From: Aliiroseovarius subalbicans
GTDB lineage: Bacteria; Pseudomonadota; Alphaproteobacteria; Rhodobacterales; Rhodobacteraceae
DNA: 64,000 bases
Assembly: GCF_022678625.1 (NCBI RefSeq)
Contig: NZ_JALBYQ010000002.1
Span: 62,001 to 126,000, forward strand
Reading direction: 5' to 3'
In this document: piece after piece, positions 53,833-61,600 of the stretch
Numbering within the stretch: position 1 is the first letter of the stretch
How the letters are laid out: each line of letters starts with the position of its first letter
Program-made: the position numbers and the translations under genes
The notes under the pieces: generated by a model
Databases searched by the model: none
Told to the model about the DNA's origin: nothing
The model's input: the letters and a program-made list of their open reading frames with translations, nothing else

Positions 53833-54615
53833 TCAGCGAAACGCCTCGCACGGGTCCGGTCGGTCCACCGACGGGGCGTCCAGCACCAGGTCAAAACCGC
53901 CATCAGGCACCTCGCCGTCTTCACCTTGTCCGACCACGGCCACCGTCACGTCAGGCGCCACCCGTGCCAGATAGGACGGCACCCCCCAGTCGCGCCGCGC
54001 ATGCCCGTTGCCAGTGATCACCACCACAGGACCACCGACCTCCTCCAGCGCCTGAACCACCGCGCGCGCCAGCGTGGCATCACGCAGCCGCTGCACCGCG
54101 ATCATCCCGCCCAACGCGTCGCGTGGCATCGCGTCACAATGCGCTCTGAACTGCAAATCCAGCCGCTGGCTCAACTCGTCCTCAGGCAACGCATCCTCCA
54201 GACCATAAGCCGCCGCCCCGTCCCCGAAATGCGCCGCTATTCCGCCACCATAGGCGGCCCGCGCCACCTCTCGCGGGACCGCAGCGCCATAGATGCGGGC
54301 CGGGGACGCGGTGAAGATCGGGCGATACATCTCGAAATCCGGCCAGCCACGAGCGTTCCAGCCCAAAAGCTCGGAGGCGGCACCTGGGTCCCCGGCCAGA
54401 ATGCCCGTGATCCGCCCGGCCTGGTCACTGTCCAGCATCTCGACCACCAGGGCGGCGGGCTGCATTCGGGCGACGAAATCGGCCTGTACGTCGTGATGCA
54501 CCGGATTGTCGTGCACCTCGCCGACGATCAGAACGTCGGGCACCTCCTCGGACGCCGCCAGCGCCGCGCCTGCCATCAACAACCAGATCAACACATGTTT
54601 CATGCCTCGATACAT
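53833..54615 (-). CDS. ChaN/Tiki-like heme-binding-fold protein
   Basis: 260 residues with a signal peptide or membrane start (MYRGMKHVLIWLLMAGAALA). The core has DVLIVGEVHDNPVHHDVQAD and ARIYGAAVPREVARA, the ChaN (TIKI/TraB-related) fold with a GEVHDN motif that in ChaN positions heme iron; the C-terminus ends VVVITGNGHARRDWGVPSY. It may bind or sense heme, or act as a peptidase; neither is proven. Two starts are possible; 54615 has GGAGG eight bases before it, whereas the ATG at 54603 has none. It is divergent from cobU. Confidence 0.82.
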   Translation of the reverse strand: MYRGMKHVLIWLLMAGAALAASEEVPDVLIVGEVHDNPVHHDVQADFVARMQPAALVVEMLDSDQAGRITGILAGDPGAASELLGWNARGWPDFEMYRPIFTASPARIYGAAVPREVARAAYGGGIAAHFGDGAAAYGLEDALPEDELSQRLDLQFRAHCDAMPRDALGGMIAVQRLRDATLARAVVQALEEVGGPVVVITGNGHARRDWGVPSYLARVAPDVTVAVVGQGEDGEVPDGGFDLVLDAPSVDRPDPCEAFR

Positions 54616-54686
54616 GGCACCACCCTCCGCCCCGCGCAACCGCCCGGCCCTTTTCAAGGCCCCACCGGCAATGCTAGGCCGGGCGC

Positions 54687-55202
54687 ATGACAGATATTCC
54701 TGCCCTCACCTTGATCATCGGCGGCGCCGCATCGGGCAAGTCCGACCATGCCGAGGCGCTGCTGACCGCCACAGATCGCCCGCTCACCTATATTGCCACA
54801 GGACAAGCCTATGACGCGGAAATGGAAGAGAAAATCGCCGATCACAAGGCGCGGCGCGGGTCCAATTGGCGCACGATCGAGGCGCCGCTAGATCTGCGCC
54901 CCGCCCTGTCCGAGGTTGCGAAGGGTGACGCCGTTCTGGTCGATTGCGCGACTCTTTGGCTGACAAATCAGATGTTTTCCGACAACGACCTTGCCCAGGA
55001 AGAGACCGCACTGCTGGCCGCCCTTGCCGCCTGCCCCGCCCCGGTCGTCGTCGTCACGAACGAAGTCGGCACCGGGATCGTGCCGGAAAACGCGCTGGCG
55101 CGGCGGTTTCGCAATGCGCAGGGCGCGTTGAACCGAAGGCTTGCGGCTCAGGCGGACCGGGTCATCACGGTGATCGCGGGCCTGCCCCTGGTGTTGAAAT
55201 GA
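54687..55202 (+). CDS. cobU: Adenosylcobinamide kinase/guanylyltransferase
   Basis: 171 residues phosphorylating adenosylcobinamide and adding GMP, in the lower-ligand assembly of cobalamin. The P-loop LIIGGAASGKSDHAEALL, the GTP/His site KARRGSNWRTIEAP and VDCATLWLTNQMFSDND are typical; the C-terminus has VVTNEVGTGIVPENALARRF. The stop overlaps the next gene (ATGA). Other cobalamin genes are not nearby, though the next gene might supply the CobC phosphatase. Confidence 0.96.
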   Translation: MTDIPALTLIIGGAASGKSDHAEALLTATDRPLTYIATGQAYDAEMEEKIADHKARRGSNWRTIEAPLDLRPALSEVAKGDAVLVDCATLWLTNQMFSDNDLAQEETALLAALAACPAPVVVVTNEVGTGIVPENALARRFRNAQGALNRRLAAQADRVITVIAGLPLVLK

Positions 55203-55765
55203 CGCGCTTTTGGTGGGTGCGGCACGGGCCGACCCACGCAAAGACCATGGTCGGCTGGTCCGACTTGCCCGCCGACCTGTCCGACACCGTGCGGCTGGCA
55301 CGCCTGTCGTCCCATCTACCGCATGCGCCGGTGATTTCGTCGGACCTTACCCGCACCCGCGCCACGGCGGATGCCATTCAGGGTGCCCGACCCCGCCTGC
55401 CTGACGATCCCGATCTGCGCGAAATGCATTTCGGCGATTGGGAGCTGATGTCTTTCCCTGAAATCGAAGCCCGCGACCCGGAGTTGTCACGCGCCTATTG
55501 GGAAAACCCCGGTGACGTGCGGCCCCCGAACGGCGAAAGCTGGCATGAGACCCAGACCCGTGTGTCGCGCGCTGTCGCGCGCCTGTCCCGGTACGACGAG
55601 GTGATCATCGTGGCCCATTTCGGCGTAATCCTGACGCAGCTGGCGCTTGCCTTGCGCCGCACGCCGGCGGACATCCTGGCACAGCGGATCGACAACCTTT
55701 CAGTGACCCGAATCGAGCTTGGCCCGACCGACACACATGTGCCCGAAATCAATCACATCCCGTGA
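55199..55765 (+). CDS. Histidine phosphatase (possible CobC)
   Basis: 188 residues with the phosphohistidine motif FWWVRHGPTHAK (RHG) near the start, a second Arg in SSDLTRTRATADAI, the acidic REMHFGDWELMSF and the C-terminal catalytic His in VIIVAHFGVILTQLALAL. This is the phosphoglycerate-mutase-like phosphatase fold. Coupling to cobU through an ATGA overlap suggests alpha-ribazole-5'-phosphate phosphatase (CobC), but the same fold serves other substrates. Confidence 0.88.
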   Translation: MTRFWWVRHGPTHAKTMVGWSDLPADLSDTVRLARLSSHLPHAPVISSDLTRTRATADAIQGARPRLPDDPDLREMHFGDWELMSFPEIEARDPELSRAYWENPGDVRPPNGESWHETQTRVSRAVARLSRYDEVIIVAHFGVILTQLALALRRTPADILAQRIDNLSVTRIELGPTDTHVPEINHIP

Positions 55766-55823
55766 TGGGCTGTCTCACGATTCCAGGCTTTGCGCCCGCC
55801 CGAACTGCCGCTACCCTGCGACC

Positions 55824-56507
55824 ATGACTTATGATCTTTATATCGGTGACCGGACGTTTTCCTCCTGGTCCCTGCGCGGCTGGCTGATGTTTGAAAAGTT
55901 CGACATCGCGCAGCGCACCCACATGATCGGGCTGTATGCTGGCACGATGAAAGACGACCTGGCCCCGCTGGCCCCGGCCCGGCTGGTCCCGGTGATGCGC
56001 TGCCCTGATGGCGTCGTGGTTGGCGACACGCTGGCAATGGCCGAAACTCTGGCGGAACGGCATCCAACGGCCGGGCTGTGGCCCAGCGACCCCGCTGCCC
56101 GTGCCTTTGCCCGTTGGATGGTCAGTGAAATGCACTCAGGATACGGCGCGCTGCGCGAGGCCTGTCCAATGCAAATGTTGCGGCAGTGGAAAGGCTTCGA
56201 CGTCTCGCCCGCCGTGCAGGCCGATCTGACGCGTATTGAGGAAATGTGGGCACTGGCCCGCGCGCGGTTTGGCACCTCTGGCCCGTGGCTGTTCGGCGCC
56301 TATTCGCTGGCCGACGTGTTCTTTGCCCCCATCGCGATCCGCATCGCGGGCTATGACCTGCCGGTGGGCGCGGAGGCCGCCGCCTATGTCGCGCAAACGC
56401 TGGCCGACCCGGCGATCCAGGCTTGGCGGGCGGAGGGGCTCAAAGTGTCTTACAACCCCGAGCCCTATGCCCAGGGTCTCGACAGCGCGCCCTGGCCCAC
56501 GTCCTGA
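55824..56507 (+). CDS. Glutathione S-transferase-family protein
   Basis: 227 residues with an N-terminal thioredoxin-like half (MTYDLYIGDRTFSSWSLRGW; the Ser near residue 14 could be the catalytic one), PVMRCPDGVVVGDTLAMAE with the cis-Pro and SNAIL-like Asp region, and an all-helical C-terminal half (SGPWLFGAYSLADVFFAPIA). It is likely cytosolic and acts on electrophiles or reduces glutathione mixed disulfides; no substrate is evident. It lies alone between the phosphatase and comM genes. Confidence 0.9.
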   Translation: MTYDLYIGDRTFSSWSLRGWLMFEKFDIAQRTHMIGLYAGTMKDDLAPLAPARLVPVMRCPDGVVVGDTLAMAETLAERHPTAGLWPSDPAARAFARWMVSEMHSGYGALREACPMQMLRQWKGFDVSPAVQADLTRIEEMWALARARFGTSGPWLFGAYSLADVFFAPIAIRIAGYDLPVGAEAAAYVAQTLADPAIQAWRAEGLKVSYNPEPYAQGLDSAPWPTS

Positions 56508-56520
56508 CCACTCCTGTGGG

Positions 56521-56579
56521 CGCGTTAACCTTTCTTAAACCACTGGCGCGTTAACCATTCTTCAGAGTTTGGTTAACGG
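56521..56579 (+). promoter_or_regulatory. CtrA-like half-site cluster upstream of comM
   Basis: Three TTAAC half-sites stand within 57 bases upstream of the comM ATG (56588): CGCGTTAACC at 56521-56530, CGCGTTAACCATTC at 56547-56560 and GGTTAACGG at 56571-56579. TTAACCAT is the known CtrA half-site. The first is followed by TTTCTTAAAC, giving TTAA-N6-TTAA where the full consensus has N7. The 15-base imperfect direct repeat CGCGTTAACC(t/a)TTCTT repeats with 26-base period. CtrA control is plausible but not proven. Confidence 0.5.
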
Positions 56580-56587
56580 AGCATTTC

Positions 56588-58102
56588 ATGGTCACCCGCG
56601 CCTATACGGTCGCCTTCGAAGGGATCGAGGCCCGCCCGGTCGAGGTGCAATGCGCCCTGTCGCCCGGCATGCCCGCCTTTTCCATCGTCGGCCTGCCCGA
56701 CAAGGCCGTGTCCGAGGCCCGCGACCGGGTGCGCGCGGCGCTGTCGGCGATGTCGATCGCGCTGCCCTCCAAGCGGATCACCATCAACCTGTCGCCCGCC
56801 GACCTGCCAAAAGAAGGCTCGCATTTCGACCTGCCCATCGCGCTGGCGCTGCTGGCCGCGCTCGACATTATTCCGCCGGAAGAGGTCGAAGCAAGCGTTG
56901 CCCTGGGTGAGTTGTCATTGGACGGATCGCTGGTCCCCGTGATCGGTGCCCTGCCCGCCGCCCTTGCGGCGGCGGAAGAGGACCGCACCCTGATCTGCCC
57001 GCATGCTTGCGGCGCCGAGGCCGCCTGGGTCATCGCCGCGAGGGTCATCGCGCCGCGGACACTGGCCGCGGTGATCCAACATTTCACCGGGCAATCGCCC
57101 CTGCCCCCAGCCGACCCAGGCGAGGTCACGTCGGACCCGAGCGGGCGCGATCTGCGCGACGTGAAGGGTCAGGAACGTGCCAAACGCGCGCTGGAAATCG
57201 CCGCCGCCGGGCGCCACCACATGATGATGGTGGGCAGCCCCGGCGCGGGCAAATCCATGCTCGCCGCCCGACTGCCCGGTCTACTGCCTCCGTTGTCGGC
57301 GATGGAGGCGCTTGAGACCTCAATGATCCATTCGCTGTCGGGCTTGCTGGACGAAGGCGGCATTTCCCGCACGCGCCCGTTTCGCGAGCCGCATCACACC
57401 GCGTCGATGGCGGCCATCGTTGGCGGCGGGCGTGGTGCAAAACCTGGAGAGATCAGCCTTGCGCACAATGGCGTGCTGTTCATGGATGAGTTTCCCGAGT
57501 TCAGCCGCACTGTGCTGGAAACCCTGCGCCAACCTGTCGAGACCGGCGAAGTCGTGGTGGCACGCGCCAACGCCCATGTGAAATACCCCTGCCGCTTCAT
57601 GCTGATGGCGGCGGCAAACCCCTGCAAATGCGGGCAACTGGCCGATCCCAACCGGGCCTGCGCCCGCGTGCCGGTCTGTGGCGAGGATTACCTGGGTCGG
57701 ATCTCGGGCCCGCTTATGGACCGGTTCGATCTCAGGGTTGAGGTGCCGCCGGTCGCGTTCACCGACCTGGACCTCCCCGACATCGGCGACAGCTCCGCCA
57801 CCGTGGCCGCCCGCGTGAACGCCGCCCGTGACGTACAGGCGGCACGGTTCGCCGGGCGGGACGGGATGCGTGTGAACGCCGACGCCGAAGGCGCCATGTT
57901 GGAGGACATCGCCACGCCAGACGCCGAGGGACGCGCGTTCCTGCTCAAGGTCGCTGAACGCTTCGGCCTGTCGGCGCGGGGCTACCACCGCGTGCTGCGT
58001 GTTGCGCGCACGATCGCTGATCTGGATGGTGCAGAGACCGTTCGCAAACCGCATCTGGCCGAGGCGGCAAGCTATCGCCTGGCCATTGCCGCGCTGAACT
58101 GA
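56588..58102 (+). CDS. comM: YifB/ComM-family Mg-chelatase-like AAA+ ATPase
   Basis: 504 residues. A Lon-like N-terminal domain (1-~170; SPGMPAFSIVGLPDKAVSEA) precedes an AAA+ module with Walker A MVGSPGAGKSMLAARLPGLL (near residue 215), Walker B VLFMDEFPEF and a C-terminal domain with zinc-like Cys residues in NPCKCGQLADPNRACARVPVC. ComM drives branch migration during natural transformation; YifB is the general name. CtrA-type half-sites lie upstream. ATG 56588 follows ACGGAGCATTTC. It converges with gshB nine bases downstream. Confidence 0.96.
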   Translation: MVTRAYTVAFEGIEARPVEVQCALSPGMPAFSIVGLPDKAVSEARDRVRAALSAMSIALPSKRITINLSPADLPKEGSHFDLPIALALLAALDIIPPEEVEASVALGELSLDGSLVPVIGALPAALAAAEEDRTLICPHACGAEAAWVIAARVIAPRTLAAVIQHFTGQSPLPPADPGEVTSDPSGRDLRDVKGQERAKRALEIAAAGRHHMMMVGSPGAGKSMLAARLPGLLPPLSAMEALETSMIHSLSGLLDEGGISRTRPFREPHHTASMAAIVGGGRGAKPGEISLAHNGVLFMDEFPEFSRTVLETLRQPVETGEVVVARANAHVKYPCRFMLMAAANPCKCGQLADPNRACARVPVCGEDYLGRISGPLMDRFDLRVEVPPVAFTDLDLPDIGDSSATVAARVNAARDVQAARFAGRDGMRVNADAEGAMLEDIATPDAEGRAFLLKVAERFGLSARGYHRVLRVARTIADLDGAETVRKPHLAEAASYRLAIAALN

Positions 58103-58111
58103 CCGCCAGGC

Positions 58112-59053
58112 TCAGGCAAGCCGCGCTTCGATCGCGTCCCAGATCTTTGCGGCGATGTTGACCCCGTCGAAGCGCTCGAGCTCCTGGATGCCGGTGGGCG
58201 AGGTCACGTTGATCTCGGTCAGCCAGTCACCGATCACGTCGATGCCGACAAAAACCTGACCCTTTTCGCGCAGAAGCGGGCCGATGGTAGCGCAGATTTC
58301 CAAGTCGCGGTCGCTCAGGCCGATCTTCTCGGGGCGTCCGCCAACATGCATGTTCGACCGGGTCTCACCCGCCGCCGGCACGCGGTTGATCGCGCCCACG
58401 GGTTCGCCATCAACCAGAATGATCCGCTTGTCCCCGGCGCTGACGGCCGGCAGAAACTTCTGCGCAATCAAAGGCTCGCGGTTGATGCCCGCGAAAAGCT
58501 CATGCAGCGAGGCAAGGTTGCGGTCATTCGGGTCCAGCCGGAACACCCCGGCCCCGCCGTTGCCGTACAGCGGCTTCAGGATGATATCGCCATGTTCATG
58601 CTTGAAGCTTTTCAGCGTCTCCAGATCCCGCGCGATCATCGTCGGCGGGGTCAGGTCCGGAAACTCCAGCACCAGCAGCTTTTCGGGATAGTTGCGCACC
58701 CAGAACGGATCATTCACCACCAGGGTTTTCGGGTGGATCATGTCCAAGATATGCGTCGTGGTGATATAGCCCATGTCGAACGGCGGGTCTTGGCGCAGCC
58801 AGACCACATCCTGGGTCGACAGATCGATGTCCTTTTCTTCACCCAGCGTGAAATGGTTGCCCTTTTCACGCCGCACCGTCAGCGGCCAGCCGCGCGCCAT
58901 CACCACGCCTTCGCGGTAGCTCAGCTTATCTGGCGTATAGTAAAATAGCTCATGCCCGCGCGCCTGCGCCTCTTCGGCGATGCGAAAGGAGCTGTCAGCG
59001 TCGATGTCGATGGCATCGATCGGGTCCATCTGAATGGCGATTTTCAAGGGCAT
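58112..59053 (-). CDS. gshB: Glutathione synthase
   Basis: 313 residues joining gamma-glutamylcysteine and glycine with ATP. The ATP-grasp domain shows [19 protein letters not shown] and [20 protein letters not shown], followed by [20 protein letters not shown]. Length and sequence are typical of proteobacterial GshB. ATG 59053 is preceded by a weak site, GGGAGCCGCGCC. It is the last gene of rsmI-yraN-gshB, the usual arrangement in Rhodobacterales, next to comM. Confidence 0.97.
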   Translation of the reverse strand: MPLKIAIQMDPIDAIDIDADSSFRIAEEAQARGHELFYYTPDKLSYREGVVMARGWPLTVRREKGNHFTLGEEKDIDLSTQDVVWLRQDPPFDMGYITTTHILDMIHPKTLVVNDPFWVRNYPEKLLVLEFPDLTPPTMIARDLETLKSFKHEHGDIILKPLYGNGGAGVFRLDPNDRNLASLHELFAGINREPLIAQKFLPAVSAGDKRIILVDGEPVGAINRVPAAGETRSNMHVGGRPEKIGLSDRDLEICATIGPLLREKGQVFVGIDVIGDWLTEINVTSPTGIQELERFDGVNIAAKIWDAIEARLA

Positions 59054-59121
59054 GGCGCGGCTCCCGGTTTTCTCGTCCCTTCTACATGGCGCAGGGGGGC
59101 GGCCGGTGCAATGGGCGCCGC

Positions 59122-59475
59122 TCAGAAACCGATGGCGTTTTCGATGATCTTCATCTGGCCGGATTGATCCAGCAAGGCAACGTCGAAGCGCAGGGCGGTG
59201 TTCTGTCCGTCAGGTTCGCCAGCCAGGAATTCCGACGCGGCGCCATAGATGCGCTGCATCTGGGCGCGGGACAGACGTTCGGCGGCGCGGGCAAAGCTGC
59301 GCGATTTCTTCACCTCGATGAAGACCAGCCCTTCGTCACTGCGCATCACCAGGTCGATTTCACCGCGCGACCCACGCCAGCGTCGGGCCGCCACGCGATG
59401 ACCCCGGCGGACATAGTCGGCTTCGACCGCCTCTTCCGCCGCCTGTCCGGCCAGGTGATTGGTCAAATGGGTCAT
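59122..59475 (-). CDS. YraN-family (UPF0102) nuclease-fold protein
   Basis: 117 residues with the YraN pattern: [41 protein letters not shown] (E-x-D and E-x-K of the PD-(D/E)xK fold) and the later [10 protein letters not shown]. The family has a restriction-endonuclease-like fold; its function is not settled. Its start overlaps the rsmI stop by four bases. In E. coli the same genes (rsmI-lpoA-yraN) also neighbour each other. Confidence 0.95.
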   Translation of the reverse strand: MTHLTNHLAGQAAEEAVEADYVRRGHRVAARRWRGSRGEIDLVMRSDEGLVFIEVKKSRSFARAAERLSRAQMQRIYGAASEFLAGEPDGQNTALRFDVALLDQSGQMKIIENAIGF

Positions 59476-60323
59476 GGTTTCTGCTCCAAGGCGGCCTGAT
59501 AGACCTTGCGTTTCGGCAAGCCATGCGCCGCGGCCACCATTGCGGCCGCGTCTTTCACGCTCATGGTCTCCATCGCCTTGCGCAAGGCATCCTCCATCGT
59601 TTCGTCGGTCACGGCGGCCTGACCGCGATCCAGCACCAGGACGATTTCGCCTTTCAGAGTGCGATCCGCGATCTGGTCGCGCAGGTCCGCCAGCGAGCCG
59701 CGCAGCACCTCTTCGAACTTCTTGGTCAACTCGCGCGCAATCGCCGCCTGCCGGGTCTCATCGGCAATGTCGCACAAGTCGGCTAACAAAGTATGAATGC
59801 GTTTGGGGCTTTCGTAGAGAACCAACGTTGCCGGCAGCACCACAAGCTCCTGCAACCAGGTCCGGCGCGCGCCTTTGGCGGTGGGGGCAAAACCCGCGAA
59901 CAGGAACCGGTCGCTGGGCAGCGCTGACAGGCTGAGCGCCGTCAGGACCGCCGAGGCACCCGGGGCGGCCGTCACGGTGAACCCCGCCGCGCCCACGTCG
60001 CGCGCCAGGGCGTAGCCCGGATCGGCCACCAGCGGCGTGCCGGCCTCGCTGACATAAGCCACGGATTTTCCTTCGCCCACCAGCTTCAGGATTCCCGCCC
60101 GGCCAGAGGCGCCGGAATGATCGTGATAGGCAATAAGCGGGCGATTGCCCACCGCGACACCGTGGATTTCAAGCAGCTTGCGCGCGGTGCGCGTGTCCTC
60201 GGCGGCGATGACATCGCAAGACGCCAGAATGTCCAGCGCCCTCAGCGTGATATCGCGCGCATTGCCGATCGGGGTGGCCACAAGATACAGGCCGGGAACA
60301 AGGGGTTTGATTTCGGGTTTCAA
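59472..60323 (-). CDS. rsmI: 16S rRNA (cytidine1402-2'-O)-methyltransferase
   Basis: 283 residues of the SAM-dependent tetrapyrrole-methylase-type fold. Conserved parts are GLYLVATPIGNARDITLRAL, VIAAEDTRTARKLLEIHGV, AGTPLVADPGYALARDVGAA and LALLYESPKR-like TLVLYESPKRI. It methylates the 2'-OH of C1402 in 16S rRNA, fine-tuning the P site. It is divergent from the LpoA-like lipoprotein gene, an arrangement also seen in E. coli. Confidence 0.97.
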   Translation of the reverse strand: MKPEIKPLVPGLYLVATPIGNARDITLRALDILASCDVIAAEDTRTARKLLEIHGVAVGNRPLIAYHDHSGASGRAGILKLVGEGKSVAYVSEAGTPLVADPGYALARDVGAAGFTVTAAPGASAVLTALSLSALPSDRFLFAGFAPTAKGARRTWLQELVVLPATLVLYESPKRIHTLLADLCDIADETRQAAIARELTKKFEEVLRGSLADLRDQIADRTLKGEIVLVLDRGQAAVTDETMEDALRKAMETMSVKDAAAMVAAAHGLPKRKVYQAALEQKP

Positions 60324-60421
60324 GGCTGGACCTGCGTCGTGTGGCGTTTATGATGGCCCCCACTGATTGCTTTTGGGGCGAGTCTTCCCCAACCGACCGG
60401 CCGGGAACGAGGATCTGTATC

Positions 60422-61600
60422 ATGTTTGCTGTTTTGAGTGGCGCCCGCAAGGTGCTGAGCGTTGTCTTTGCAACTCTTTCACTGATTTACCTGTCAGCGT
60501 GTGACGTCACGCTGCCCGCAGGGGGTGGTGGTCCCAAGATCGACACAGGCAAACCGGTGCCGGTCGCGCTTCTGGTCCCCGGCGGGTCCGGTCAGGCCAC
60601 TGATGCGACGCTGGCGCAGGCGCTGGAAAACGCCGCCCGCCTGGCGATGAGCGAACTCGACGGCGTCACGGTCGACCTGCGGGTTTACAACACCGCTGGC
60701 AATGCCAACCAGGCCGGGGTTGTCGCCTCCAAAGCCGTGCAAGACGGGGCCAAGATCATCCTTGGCCCGGTGTTTGCCCAAAACGCCAACGCAGCGGGTG
60801 TGGCCGTAGCCAGCAAGGGCGTGAATGTCCTGAGCTTCTCCAACAACCCCGACATTGCCGGGGGCAATGTCTTTATCCTGGGCCCGACGTTCCAGAACAC
60901 CGCGAACCGCCTGGTGCGCTTTGCCAATCGGCAGGGCAAGGGGCGGATCATGGTCGTGCACGGGCAGGACCCGGCCGAGACCCTGGGCCGCGATGCGATC
61001 CATCGTGCAATTGCCAATTCCGGCGCCTCGCTGGCCGGCACCGTCGGGTTCGAGTTGAGCCAAAACGGCATCGTCAATGCGTTACCCGCGATCAGCCGCC
61101 AAGTCCGCAACTCAGGCGCGCAATCGGTGTTTATGACGTCGGGCACTTCGGGCGCGCTGCCGTTCTTGGCCGGTCTGCTTCCGGAAAACGGGGTAAAGCC
61201 AGCCACGACCCAGTTCATCGGCCTGCAACGCTGGGACATCCCGGCCAACGCGCTGGCACTGCCGGGGCTGCAGAACGGCTGGTTCGCCATGCCCGACCCG
61301 ACCCTTTCGTCGCAATTCAAGTCGCGGTATCAGGCCCGTTACGGCACCCCGCCGCACCCGATTGCCGGACTTGCCTATGACGGGATTGCCGCCATTGGTG
61401 CCCTGGTCAAAGCGGGCAAGGCGGATGCGCTGACCGGGACTGCACTGACCCAGGCACAGGGCTTTGTCGGCGTGAACGGGATCTTCCGCCTGCGCGGCGA
61501 CGGCACCAACGAACGGGGTCTGGCCGTGGCGCAGATTCAGAACAAACAGGTCGTGATCATCGACCCCGCACCCAGAAGCTTCTCCGGTGCCGGGTTCTGA
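60422..61600 (+). CDS. LpoA-like penicillin-binding-protein activator lipoprotein
   Basis: 392 residues. Signal and lipobox: a hydrophobic start followed by IYLSACDV, with Cys27 as the lipid anchor. The rest is a periplasmic-binding-protein fold (leucine-binding type): VALLVPGGSGQATDATLAQA, AKIILGPVFAQNANAAGVAV, VFILGPTFQNTANRLVRFAN and GLAYDGIAAIGALVKAG. It corresponds to the C-terminal domain of E. coli LpoA, which activates PBP1a in the outer membrane; the N-terminal TPR domain is missing. I chose ATG 60422 because it begins the signal peptide. The end overlaps glnD. Confidence 0.85.
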   Translation: MFAVLSGARKVLSVVFATLSLIYLSACDVTLPAGGGGPKIDTGKPVPVALLVPGGSGQATDATLAQALENAARLAMSELDGVTVDLRVYNTAGNANQAGVVASKAVQDGAKIILGPVFAQNANAAGVAVASKGVNVLSFSNNPDIAGGNVFILGPTFQNTANRLVRFANRQGKGRIMVVHGQDPAETLGRDAIHRAIANSGASLAGTVGFELSQNGIVNALPAISRQVRNSGAQSVFMTSGTSGALPFLAGLLPENGVKPATTQFIGLQRWDIPANALALPGLQNGWFAMPDPTLSSQFKSRYQARYGTPPHPIAGLAYDGIAAIGALVKAGKADALTGTALTQAQGFVGVNGIFRLRGDGTNERGLAVAQIQNKQVVIIDPAPRSFSGAGF

